A stretch of 64,000 nucleotides of DNA from Wenjunlia vitaminophila DSM 41686. Lineage in GTDB: Bacteria > Actinomycetota > Actinomycetes > Streptomycetales > Streptomycetaceae. Positions 24,203 to 32,290 of the stretch are shown here, piece after piece. The notes under the pieces were generated by a model that saw only the letters and a program-made list of their open reading frames with translations, was not told the DNA's origin and did not search any database. The DNA is taken from contig NZ_KB904654.1 of NCBI RefSeq assembly GCF_000380165.1, forward strand, positions 55,427 through 119,426, written 5' to 3'. The translations under genes were made by a program, and so were the position numbers. Position 1 is the first letter of the stretch, and every line of letters starts with the position of its first letter.

Positions 24203-25867
24203 ATGGACATGGGTCTGCAGCCGGTCGAGGAAGTCGTCGGTACGGACACGCGCTACCAGTGGCAGTACCCCCTCGCGGGGCAACCGGGAACCCGGTCCAC
24301 GATCCGCTCGGTGTGGTACTTCGCGTTACCACTGACCTCGGCCCACCGCGGCGGGCACTCCGGTGGTGGGGCGCTCATCGACGGGGTGGAGGGACAGGAA
24401 CGGTACGCCAACGAGGGAACGGTGTACCCGCACGCCGGTCTCGTCGAGATGATCACCTACCAGCAGAAGTACCTCCCCGAACTGGACTGGCGCTACCTCG
24501 ACCTGAGCCACCTCCCCTGGCAGGAGGTCCGCGCCGCGATCCACGAGAACCCGCCGGACGTGGCGGCGTTGACCGTCTACACCTCCACCGCACTGTGGGC
24601 GTTCATCGTGGCCGCCGAGATCAAGCGGGCGAATCCCGCGGCGGTGGTGGTCTTCGGCAACGACCACGCCGGAATCCTGCACCGGGAGGTCCTCACCGGA
24701 CACTACGGGCGCCGCCTGGTGGACTTCGTCAGCACCGGCAACAACGGACCGTTCACCATGCTGGGACTGCTCCACGCCCTGCGCGGACAGCTCGCGTGGG
24801 AGCGGGTGCCCTCGCTCGCGTACCTGCGGGACGGGCGGGTGGTCAACCAGCCGGCGCCGACCTGGCCCCTCGACCGGCGGATGCTGCCGGACTACCAACT
24901 GATCGAGGACCAGCTCGAGCAGTACTACGACAGGGCGTTCGACGTCTGGTACGCCGAGCACTACGCGCTCAAACGCATGGTCACCCTCCCCCTCGACGGC
25001 GGGTGCACCTGGGGGCGGCGACCCGGCCGCCGGTGCAAGCACTGCTCGATCCAGGGCCTGACCCCGAAGACCGCCGAGGTGGACACCGTGGTGCCGGTGC
25101 TGGAGACGGTGGTGGGCGAACTGGGAGCTAACGTCTACGCCGCCGGTGACTCCACCCTGGGGTTCTCCCGGGACCAGTGGTCCGGTGCCAGCAGCTACCT
25201 CGACGACCTCGCGGAGCGCTGTGCGGCGTCGCCGGTGCTGAACGGGCACCGCTTCATGCTCGCCTACGGCCTCGTCTTCGAGTTCCTCCAGTCCGCGGAG
25301 CTGTGCAAGGGGTTCGTCCGGACCTGGAACGTGGGGCTCGAGGCGTTCGACCCCAAGCTGCTCAAGGGTGACTCCAAGGGCATCAACAAGGGGCCCGACC
25401 GGGTCTTCGAGGCGCTCGAACTGGCCCAGCAACTCGACTACAAGCTGTACATCTCCGGCATCCTGGGGCTGCCCGGCACCACACTGGCCATGCTGCGCGC
25501 CGAGGTGGACAACTGGCTGTCACTGGCCGAGACGTACCGTGACTCCGTCACCACCATCTCCGTCGCGGCCCCCGGGGTGATTCCCGGCTCCCGCATGTAC
25601 TGGGAGAGCTTCCAGTCCCACCCCGAGGTGCGGGCCTCGCACGGCGAGATCATCCCGGCCCGACGGCTCACCGAGCTGTACGTCCGGGAGAACACCGAGG
25701 TGACCCTGGCGGACGTCGAGGCCGCCATCGCCGAGGTGGGCCGGGGCGTGATCGCGCTGGGCCGGCAGCGCGGCCACATGAAGTTCGGCGGTTACATGCT
25801 CGGCGGGGTGGACGAGCAGGAGGCGGCCGAACAACGCCAACTCGACGAGATCTGCGCGCGGCTCTGA
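24203..25867 (+). CDS. radical SAM protein with B12-binding-like N-terminal domain, CX9CX2C motif and a TTA codon
   Basis: A 554-residue protein with an N-terminal Rossmann-like domain of B12-binding type (about 75-215, PPDVAALTVYTS, VVVFGNDHAG, VDFVSTGNNGPF) and a radical SAM domain. The cluster Cys are C268-x9-C278-x2-C281 (GCTWGRRPGRRCKHC) instead of CX3CX2C. The DxHxxG motif of base-off B12 proteins is absent. Leu42 is encoded by TTA (24326-24328), so translation should need the bldA tRNA. Start ATG 24203 follows GGAGG by five bases. An MFS transporter gene starts five bases after its stop. The reaction and product are unknown. Confidence 0.82.
   Translation: MDMGLQPVEEVVGTDTRYQWQYPLAGQPGTRSTIRSVWYFALPLTSAHRGGHSGGGALIDGVEGQERYANEGTVYPHAGLVEMITYQQKYLPELDWRYLDLSHLPWQEVRAAIHENPPDVAALTVYTSTALWAFIVAAEIKRANPAAVVVFGNDHAGILHREVLTGHYGRRLVDFVSTGNNGPFTMLGLLHALRGQLAWERVPSLAYLRDGRVVNQPAPTWPLDRRMLPDYQLIEDQLEQYYDRAFDVWYAEHYALKRMVTLPLDGGCTWGRRPGRRCKHCSIQGLTPKTAEVDTVVPVLETVVGELGANVYAAGDSTLGFSRDQWSGASSYLDDLAERCAASPVLNGHRFMLAYGLVFEFLQSAELCKGFVRTWNVGLEAFDPKLLKGDSKGINKGPDRVFEALELAQQLDYKLYISGILGLPGTTLAMLRAEVDNWLSLAETYRDSVTTISVAAPGVIPGSRMYWESFQSHPEVRASHGEIIPARRLTELYVRENTEVTLADVEAAIAEVGRGVIALGRQRGHMKFGGYMLGGVDEQEAAEQRQLDEICARL
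24326..24328 (+). promoter_or_regulatory. TTA (bldA-dependent) leucine codon in the radical SAM gene
   Basis: In-frame TTA at codon 42 (Tyr-Phe-Ala-Leu-Pro-Leu). TTA is rare in Streptomyces and is read by the developmentally controlled bldA tRNA. Of the genes checked by eye, only this one and the GlxA-like regulator have it. Confidence 0.85.
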
Positions 25868-25872
25868 CCGGC

Positions 25873-27225
25873 GTGGCCCCCCGCCGGCACCACCTGCTCG
25901 GGCCCGCCTACACCATCGCGGTGATCTGCGCCGCGTCCAGCGTGCCCACCGCGCTCTACGCCGAGTACGCCCGCACCTACCACCTCTCCCCGCTGGCGGT
26001 CACCTCGCTGTTCGCGGTGTACGTGACGGCGGTCATCCCCACGATGCTGCTCTGCGGGGGCAGCTCCGACGTCTGGGGGCGACGCCGGGTGGCGGGCTGC
26101 GGACTGGCGCTGTCCGCACTCGCCTCCGGACTGTTCGCGTCCGCGGTCACCCCCGTCGCCCTGTACGCGGGACGACTGCTCCAGGGCGCCGCCGCCGGTC
26201 TGGTGACGGGGGCCGCCACCGCCGCGCTGGCCGACGGCGAGCAGTCGGCACGGGCCACTGGCGGGGCGCGCACCGGTGCCGGAGGTGCGGGGCCCGAACC
26301 CCGCACGGGGCGTCCCCGACGGGTGGGACGGGGCAGCGCCGTCTCCCTGGCGTCGTTGGCCATCTCGCTGGGCAGCGCGGGGGGTCCCCTGATGTCGGGC
26401 CTGGTGGCCGCGGCCTCCCCCGCGCCCCTGGTCTACCCGTTCCTGGTCAACCTGGTGCTGCTGCTGCCCACCCTGCTGCTGCCCTGGCCGCCGGGCGTGA
26501 GCGGGGAACGCACCTCCTGGCGTCCGCGGCGCCCGACGATCCCGAGGAGAGCCCGCCGGACGTTCACCGGCGTCGCCGTCACCACCGTGTTCTCCTGGAG
26601 CCTGCTGGGCCTGTTCCTCGCGCTGATCCCCTCGGTGACACGGGAACTGGACGGCGGCTCCGGGACGGCGCTGGGCGGCGCGATCGTGGCCCTGATGCTG
26701 ACCGCGTCCGCGCTCACCCAGCCCTGGGCGAAGCGCATGGCCGCGGGCCGGGGCCAGCTCACCGGACTCGCCGTCATGCCGGTGGGGCTCACGGGGCTCG
26801 CCGTCGCCGCCCACCTCGGCAGTCTGCCCCTGCTGCTGGTGGCCGCTGTGGCGGCGGGCGTGGGGCAGGGGCTCGGCTTCGCCGGGGCGCTGACCGACCT
26901 CGCGGCGGTCACCCCGCCAGGGGTCAGGGCCGAGGTGCTGTCCGCGGCCTACGTCATCGGGTACCTGGCGCTGTCCGTCCCGGTGCTGGGTGTCGGCGCG
27001 GCCGCCAGCCGGGCCGGCCTGCTCCCCGCGGTGATCGGGTTCGGGGCGCTCGGGGCGCCGGGATGCCTGATCGCGTTCTGCGTGGTGCGGCGGCTGAACA
27101 CCGGCGCACCGGTCGGCGCAGCCGCCGCGGCCGGGACCGGGTCCTCGGCCGGCGGCGGGTCCCGGTCCGCGGGGCGGGCGCCGACGCTCAGGGCGACGGG
27201 GCGGAACGGGGAACCGTCACGGTGA
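25873..27225 (+). CDS. MFS transporter, likely drug or metabolite exporter
   Basis: A 450-residue major facilitator with about twelve predicted membrane segments. The conserved loop between TM2 and TM3 reads GGSSDVWGRRRVAG, and TM5 has the exporter-like GSAGGPLMSG stretch. Start GTG 25873 is five bases after the radical SAM stop, so the two genes are almost certainly co-transcribed and probably coupled. An exporter beside a radical SAM enzyme suggests release of the product or resistance to it. The 3' end overlaps the convergent gluK gene by 38 bases. Confidence 0.85.
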   Translation: MAPRRHHLLGPAYTIAVICAASSVPTALYAEYARTYHLSPLAVTSLFAVYVTAVIPTMLLCGGSSDVWGRRRVAGCGLALSALASGLFASAVTPVALYAGRLLQGAAAGLVTGAATAALADGEQSARATGGARTGAGGAGPEPRTGRPRRVGRGSAVSLASLAISLGSAGGPLMSGLVAAASPAPLVYPFLVNLVLLLPTLLLPWPPGVSGERTSWRPRRPTIPRRARRTFTGVAVTTVFSWSLLGLFLALIPSVTRELDGGSGTALGGAIVALMLTASALTQPWAKRMAAGRGQLTGLAVMPVGLTGLAVAAHLGSLPLLLVAAVAAGVGQGLGFAGALTDLAAVTPPGVRAEVLSAAYVIGYLALSVPVLGVGAAASRAGLLPAVIGFGALGAPGCLIAFCVVRRLNTGAPVGAAAAAGTGSSAGGGSRSAGRAPTLRATGRNGEPSR

Positions 27226-28615
27226 CGGCCAGGCCCCGCGGCTCGTTGGCGCCGAAGGTGAGGGAGCCGCCGCCGGAGGTCAGCAGGGCCCGGGCGATGG
27301 ACAGACCGAGGCCGGAACCGGCGACGTTCTGGTGCCGGCTGCTGCGCCAGAACCGGTCGCCGACCCGTTGCAGCTCCTCCGCGGTCAGGCCGGGCCCCTG
27401 GTCGGTGACGGTGATGGTGACGGTGCCCTGGCCGCGGGCGACCCGCACCCGGACCTCGCTGTCCCGGGGGGTGAACTTCAGGGCGTTGTCCACCACCACG
27501 TCCAGCGCGCTGGACAGTGCCACCGGATCGACCCATCCGGTGGCCGCCGCGGGACCGCAGTAGCACAGTGCCACCCCGTCCCGGTCGGCGACCGGCTGCC
27601 AGGACTCCACCCGCTCCGCGGCGAGCGAGGCGACGTCGGACAGACGCAGGTCGGGACGGCTGTGCTCGGCCAGGGCCAGGCCCAGCAGGTCGTCGAGGAC
27701 CCGCGCCAGCCGCTTGCCCTCCTGGCGGACCCCGTCCAGTTCGGCCTCGTGCCCCGACGGAAGCTCCAGGCCCAGTGCCTCGATCCGCAGCAGCAGCGCG
27801 GACAGGGGGTTGCGCAGTTGGTGGGAGGCGTCGGCGACGAAGGCGCGCTGCTGGTCCAGCACCGTCTCGACGTGGTCGGCCATCTCGTTGAAGGACCGGC
27901 CGAGGCGGCGCAGCTCCTCCGGGCCGCTGGCAGCGGCGACCCGGGAGGCCAGCCGGCCGGTGGCGATGTCGTGGGTCACCCGGTCAAGGACGCGGACCGG
28001 ACGCAGCACCCACCTGGTGAGCCGCACCGCGAGCAGGACGGCGACCAGCATCGCCGCGAGTTCGCCAAGTCCGATCAGCAGCCAGGCGTTCTCGGTCCGT
28101 TCCCGCATGGCGTCGGTCGGTGAGTCGGTGAGGACCACAGCCACCACGTCCCCGTCCAACACCACCGGCGAGGCGACGACCAGACGGTCGTCCTCCCAGG
28201 GCCACACCTGCGCCGGGTCGTGACTGCGCCGGCCGTCCAGCGCCTCCTCGAAGGCCCGCTCCGCCTCGGGGTCCGCCGGCACCGTCCAGCCGGTCGGCGC
28301 CGAGGCCACCGGGTCCCGTGCCCGGTAGAACACCCCGGCTCGGATTCCGTAGAGCTCGTGGTAGCGGTCGAGTTCGGACTCCAGGATGTCCAGCCGCCTG
28401 GGCCCACCGAGCACTGCGGGCGCCCCGGCCCGGGCCGGGGTCTCGTTGCCGAACTGGGCGAGGGCGGCGAACCTGGCCGTGTCGTCGATGCGGTCCACCA
28501 CCACCCGCTGCTGCTCCGCCCGGGCCTGGCTGATCGCCAACGGCACTCCCAGGGCGAGCAGGACGCACGCCATGAGGGAGAGCAGGATGGCCAGCAGACG
28601 GGTACGCAACGACAC
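27188..28615 (-). CDS. gluK: GluK, sensor histidine kinase of the glutamate two-component system
   Basis: A 475-residue membrane sensor kinase with TM1 (about 8-29), an outer sensor domain (31-177), TM2 (about 178-199), HAMP, the H-box with His265 (ADASHQLRNP) and an HATPase domain (NALKFTPRD, GSGLGLSIARAL). The GTG start directly abuts the gluR stop with no gap. In S. coelicolor the equivalent pair GluR-GluK beside gluABCD is reported to sense glutamate and control its uptake; the same arrangement supports the name. The 3' end overlaps the MFS gene on the other strand. Confidence 0.88.
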   Translation of the reverse strand: MSLRTRLLAILLSLMACVLLALGVPLAISQARAEQQRVVVDRIDDTARFAALAQFGNETPARAGAPAVLGGPRRLDILESELDRYHELYGIRAGVFYRARDPVASAPTGWTVPADPEAERAFEEALDGRRSHDPAQVWPWEDDRLVVASPVVLDGDVVAVVLTDSPTDAMRERTENAWLLIGLGELAAMLVAVLLAVRLTRWVLRPVRVLDRVTHDIATGRLASRVAAASGPEELRRLGRSFNEMADHVETVLDQQRAFVADASHQLRNPLSALLLRIEALGLELPSGHEAELDGVRQEGKRLARVLDDLLGLALAEHSRPDLRLSDVASLAAERVESWQPVADRDGVALCYCGPAAATGWVDPVALSSALDVVVDNALKFTPRDSEVRVRVARGQGTVTITVTDQGPGLTAEELQRVGDRFWRSSRHQNVAGSGLGLSIARALLTSGGGSLTFGANEPRGLAVTVTVPRSAPSP

Positions 28616-29311
28616 TCAGTCCCGGGGCGCGACCAGACGGTAACCCACGCCCCGCACCGTCTCGATCAGTGCAGGCAGGCGCAGCTTGGCCCGCAGCGAG
28701 GCCATGTGCACCTCTAGGGTGCGTCCCGTGCCCTCCCAGTTGGTGCTCCAGACCCGGCTGATGATCTGTTCCCTGCGGAACACCACCCCCGGCCGCTGGG
28801 CGAGCAGCGCCAGCAGATCGAACTCCTTGCGGGTGAGCGTCACCGGGTCCCCCGCCACCGACACCCGCCGGGTGGCCAGGTCCACGGTGATCTGGCCGAG
28901 CCGGATGAGCTGCGCGACTCCGGCGCCGACGGGCTCGTTGACCGGATCGGTCCTGCGGCTGACGGCGTGGATGCGGGCCAGCAGTTCCCCGGTGTCGTAG
29001 GGCTTGACGATGTAGTCGTCGGCCCCGAGGTTGAGCCCGTGGATGCGGGAGCGGACGTCCGCCCTGGCCGTCACCATGATCACGGGGATGGTGGAGCGCC
29101 GGCGGATCCGGCCGCACAGTTCGAACCCGTCCTGGTCGGGCAGGCCGAGGTCGAGCAGGATCACCCGGTGGGGCTCGCCGCCGTCGGGGAGGAGGGCATG
29201 CAGGGCCTCCGCCCCGCTGCGGGCGTGGTCCACGTCGAATCCGTGCTTGCCGAGGACAGCGCAGAGCGCGGCGGCGACGTGGTTGTCGTCCTCGACCAGG
29301 AGCAAGCGCAT
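28616..29311 (-). CDS. gluR: GluR, OmpR-family response regulator
   Basis: A 231-residue response regulator. The receiver domain has the acidic pair near residue 8 (VEDD), phospho-acceptor Asp54 (ILLDLGLPD) and Lys103 (IVKPYD). The C-terminal winged helix is of the OmpR/PhoB type (LTRKEFDLLALLAQ, TLEVHMASLRAKL). Start ATG 29311 follows AAGGAGG. It is divergent from gluA, and in S. coelicolor the equivalent regulator controls gluABCD. Inverted repeats at 29478-29522 are possible binding sites. Confidence 0.9.
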   Translation of the reverse strand: MRLLLVEDDNHVAAALCAVLGKHGFDVDHARSGAEALHALLPDGGEPHRVILLDLGLPDQDGFELCGRIRRRSTIPVIMVTARADVRSRIHGLNLGADDYIVKPYDTGELLARIHAVSRRTDPVNEPVGAGVAQLIRLGQITVDLATRRVSVAGDPVTLTRKEFDLLALLAQRPGVVFRREQIISRVWSTNWEGTGRTLEVHMASLRAKLRLPALIETVRGVGYRLVAPRD

Positions 29312-29655
29312 ACCAGTTTTCCTCCTTCCTCGACCGACCTGCACTGTTCCGTGCAGAAAGTCAGGCTGATCCAGAAGGCGGGCGTCAAGCCCTCTCAAGG
29401 GGCCCTCGCGGACCGTTACCGAGCCGGTACGCGCACTTCTCATCCCTAAGGGTGAACAAGGCTGGAGTTCGGCATTTACACCAGGACGGGTGTGATCGCC
29501 AGGCCACCCCACTGAGGTGGCCAGATCGTTATGCTCAACTTCAGCTCAGATCTACTGACGGTCGTTGCCGCTCCTCATAAGGTCTTCGCCAACGAAGACG
29601 CGCGCCGCCGAGCCAAGGCCGGTGCTCTACCAGGCCCTTGAGGAGCATGTCGCCC
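29312..29655. other. gluR-gluA divergent promoter region
   Basis: A 344-base divergent intergenic region of lower GC than the flanks. It should hold the gluR and gluA promoters and GluR binding sites. Two inverted repeats stand out: acacc-N6-ggtgt (29478-29493) and ggccacc-N7-ggtggcc (29502-29522). No gene is seen. Confidence 0.6.
29478..29522. promoter_or_regulatory. inverted repeats, candidate GluR operator
   Basis: Two neighbouring inverted repeats, acacc...ggtgt and ggccacc...ggtggcc, lie about 135-180 bases before gluA and 165-210 before gluR. The assignment to GluR is inference from position alone; the second could also form an RNA hairpin. Confidence 0.35.
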
Positions 29656-30438
29656 ATGACCGAGGTTGTCGTGACGAAGGACAAGGACTCCGCCCCGGCC
29701 GCGGACGCCCTGGTCGTGCTGGAGAACGTGAACAAGCACTTCGGCCCCCTCCACGTGCTCCAGGACATCGACCTGACCATCGCCCGCGGCGAGGTGGTCG
29801 TCGTCATCGGTCCCTCCGGGTCGGGCAAGTCGACGTTGTGCCGCACCATCAACCGACTGGAGACCATAGACAGCGGGGTCATCCGCATCGACGGCAAGCC
29901 GCTGCCGGCCGAGGGCCGCGACCTGGCGCGCCTCCGCGCCGAGGTGGGCATGGTGTTCCAGTCCTTCAACCTCTTCGCGCACAAGACCGTGCTCCAGAAC
30001 GTGGCGCTCGGCCAGGTCAAGGTCCGCAAGGTGCCCAGGCGGGAGGCGGAGGAGAAGGCACGCCAGCTCCTGGACCGGGTCGGCGTGGGCAATCAGGCCG
30101 ACAAGTACCCCGCCCAGCTCTCCGGCGGCCAGCAGCAGCGCGTCGCCATCGCCCGGGCCCTGGCCATGGACCCCAAGGTGATGCTCTTCGACGAGCCCAC
30201 CTCGGCCCTCGACCCCGAGATGATCAACGAGGTCCTCGAGGTCATGCAGCAGCTCGCCCGGGACGGCATGACGATGGTCGTGGTGACCCACGAGATGGGC
30301 TTCGCCCGCTCGGCCGCCAACCGCGTGCTGTTCATGGCCGACGGGCGGATCGTCGAGCAGGCCACACCCGAGCAGTTCTTCACCGCGCCCAAGAGCGACC
30401 GGGCCAAGGATTTCCTGTCCAAGATCCTGCACCACTGA
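29656..30438 (+). CDS. gluA: GluA, ATP-binding protein of the glutamate ABC importer
   Basis: A 260-residue ABC ATPase of the polar amino-acid type. Walker A is GPSGSGKST, the Q-loop is VFQSFNLF, the signature is LSGGQQQR and Walker B is VMLFDEP. It energises uptake with GluC and GluD. Start ATG 29656 (MTEVVVTKD) is ten bases after GAGGAG; an ATG three codons earlier is too close to that site. It is first in gluABCD, the order known in Streptomyces and Corynebacterium. Confidence 0.94.
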   Translation: MTEVVVTKDKDSAPAADALVVLENVNKHFGPLHVLQDIDLTIARGEVVVVIGPSGSGKSTLCRTINRLETIDSGVIRIDGKPLPAEGRDLARLRAEVGMVFQSFNLFAHKTVLQNVALGQVKVRKVPRREAEEKARQLLDRVGVGNQADKYPAQLSGGQQQRVAIARALAMDPKVMLFDEPTSALDPEMINEVLEVMQQLARDGMTMVVVTHEMGFARSAANRVLFMADGRIVEQATPEQFFTAPKSDRAKDFLSKILHH

Positions 30439-30454
30439 CGCGTCGTCCGCCGAC

Positions 30455-30480
30455 CGGGGCCGTGCCGCGCACCGGCCCCG
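30455..30480 (+). other. stem-loop in the gluA-gluB gap
   Basis: Arms cggggccg / cggccccg around a 10-base loop. It may attenuate or process the mRNA between the ATPase and binding-protein genes. Confidence 0.4.
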
Positions 30481-30549
30481 CTCCGGCGACCCGGCCCGCC
30501 GCTCCACGCTCCGCCCCGCCCACCAAGGCAGCAGACCGAAGGAAGTGTC

Positions 30550-31473
30550 ATGAAACTCCGCAAGACCGCCGTCGTCGCCTGTGCGGCTCTCAGCCTCTTC
30601 GCCGCAGCCGCGTGCGGGAAGGACGGGAGCCCGGACGACAAGCCCAAGGACAACGCCAACCCCGGCAGCAGTGACGCGCCGAAGACCCCTGCCTACACGG
30701 TCAACAAGGACCCCAAGATCACCGGCTCGCCCACGTTCGACCGGATCAAGGGCAAGAAGATCACCATCGGGACCAAGGCCGACCAGCCCAACCTGGGGTT
30801 CGAGAACCCGACCACCGGTGAGCGCACCGGGTTCGACATCGAGATCGCCAAGATGATCGCTGCCGACCTGGGCTTCTCCGAGAAGCAGATCGAGTGGAAG
30901 ACGGTGCCCTCCGAGTCCCGGGAGACGCAGATCGCCAGCGGTGGCGTCGACCTGTACGTCGGCACCTACACGATCAACGACGAGCGCAAGAAGCAGGTGG
31001 ACTTCGCCGGTCCGTACTACATCGCAGGTCAGGACCTGCTGGTGAAGAAGGACAGCGACATCAAGGGCCCCGACGACCTCAAGGGCAAGAAGGTCTGCTC
31101 CGCCACCGGCTCCACCCCGCTGAAGCGCATCAAGGAGAAGCAGTACGGAGTCAAGGAGGCCAAGGCACAGCAGGGCTACCAGCTCTGTGTGCAGGAGCTG
31201 ACCAACGGCACCGTGGACGCGGTCACCACCGACGACACCATCCTCAAGGGTTACGCGGCGCAGAACCCCGACCAGTTGCGGGTCGTGGGCAAGACCTTCT
31301 CCGAGGAGCCCTACGGCGTGGGTCTGAAGAAGGGCGACGACGCGCTGCGCGACGCGGTGAACAACGCCATCGAGGCCCACGTGAAGAGCGGCGACTGGAA
31401 GGCCGCCTACGACGCCACCCTCGGCCAGTCCGGCGCCGCGGCCCCGGAGCCGCCGGCGGTCGACCGCTACTGA
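30550..31473 (+). CDS. gluB: GluB, glutamate-binding lipoprotein
   Basis: A 307-residue SBP_bac_3 lipoprotein with lipobox FAAAAC and lipidated Cys22. The binding domain has TGFDIEIAKMIAADLGF, VDLYVGTYTINDERKKQVDF, AGPYYIAGQDLLV and two Cys (KKVCSATGS, LCVQELTNG). It captures extracellular glutamate for GluCD. It is clearly similar to the outer domain of the kinase encoded at 21975-23942. Start ATG 30550 has GGAAG upstream. The 166-base gap to gluC holds a strong hairpin that probably stabilises gluB mRNA. Confidence 0.94.
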   Translation: MKLRKTAVVACAALSLFAAAACGKDGSPDDKPKDNANPGSSDAPKTPAYTVNKDPKITGSPTFDRIKGKKITIGTKADQPNLGFENPTTGERTGFDIEIAKMIAADLGFSEKQIEWKTVPSESRETQIASGGVDLYVGTYTINDERKKQVDFAGPYYIAGQDLLVKKDSDIKGPDDLKGKKVCSATGSTPLKRIKEKQYGVKEAKAQQGYQLCVQELTNGTVDAVTTDDTILKGYAAQNPDQLRVVGKTFSEEPYGVGLKKGDDALRDAVNNAIEAHVKSGDWKAAYDATLGQSGAAAPEPPAVDRY

Positions 31474-31510
31474 TCAGGGCCGCGCGACGGAGGCCCCTCG
31501 CCGCGCCGCC

Positions 31511-31544
31511 GCGGTCACGGGCGGACACGTCCGCCCGTGACCGC
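31511..31544 (+). other. perfect 15-bp stem-loop between gluB and gluC
   Basis: Arms gcggtcacgggcgga (31511-31525) and tccgcccgtgaccgc (31530-31544) around cacg, with no U tract. Such hairpins after binding-protein genes often protect the upstream mRNA and reduce read-through, giving more binding protein than permease. Confidence 0.65.
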
Positions 31545-31639
31545 GAACCCGGCGGACCGGCACCGGTGAGCACACCGGGCCGGGCCCGGCGGCGGACGGG
31601 ACCCGAGCCACAGGCCATGCGACCTGACGGAGACTTGAC

Positions 31640-32290
31640 TTGAACGTACTGGTGGACAACTTCGCGATGTTCCGCGAAGGATTCGTCGGCACCGTCAGGC
31701 TGACGGCGCTCGCCTCGCTGCTCGCCCTGGTGTTGGGCACGATCATTGCAGGGTTCCGGGTCTCCCCGGTCCCCGCGCTGCGGGTCTTCGGCGTGACCTG
31801 GGTGACGCTGCTGCGCAACACCCCGCTGGTTCTGCTGTTCTTCGTGGTGACCCTGGGGCTGCCGGCGCTGGGACTCAGGGGCTGGGACGAGGACTGGTTG
31901 GCGATCCTGGCCCTGGGCTGCTACACCTCGGCGTTCATCTGTGAGGCCGTCAGGTCGGGCATCAACACGGTCCCGGTGGGCCAGGCCGAGGCGGCCCGGA
32001 GCGTCGGTATGACGTTCACCCAGACGCTGGGGCAGATCGTGTTGCCACAGGCCGTCCGGACCGCCATCCCGCCGGTGGGCAGCCTGCTGATCGCGCTGAC
32101 CAAGAACTCGGCGATCGCCTCCGGGTTCAATGTCACCGAGCTGGGCTCGGTACAGAAGACGCTCAACATGGACGCCGGCTACAACATCTACGTGATCTTC
32201 TTCTGGATCGCGTTGTGCTACCTGATCATCACCTTCACGATCAGCGGCCTGTTCCGGCTGCTGGAGAACCGGCTGGCGGTGGCCCGATGA
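31640..32290 (+). CDS. gluC: GluC, glutamate ABC importer permease
   Basis: A 216-residue polar amino-acid permease with the usual HisM-type fold and the EAA-like segment AVRSGINTVPVGQAEAARSVG. Other family motifs include LLRNTPLVLLFF and FTQTLGQIVLPQAVRTAIPP. Start TTG 31640 (MNVLVDNFAM) has GGAGA eight bases upstream. The stop overlaps the gluD start (ATGA, 32287-32290), so the two permeases are translationally coupled. Confidence 0.92.
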   Translation: MNVLVDNFAMFREGFVGTVRLTALASLLALVLGTIIAGFRVSPVPALRVFGVTWVTLLRNTPLVLLFFVVTLGLPALGLRGWDEDWLAILALGCYTSAFICEAVRSGINTVPVGQAEAARSVGMTFTQTLGQIVLPQAVRTAIPPVGSLLIALTKNSAIASGFNVTELGSVQKTLNMDAGYNIYVIFFWIALCYLIITFTISGLFRLLENRLAVAR

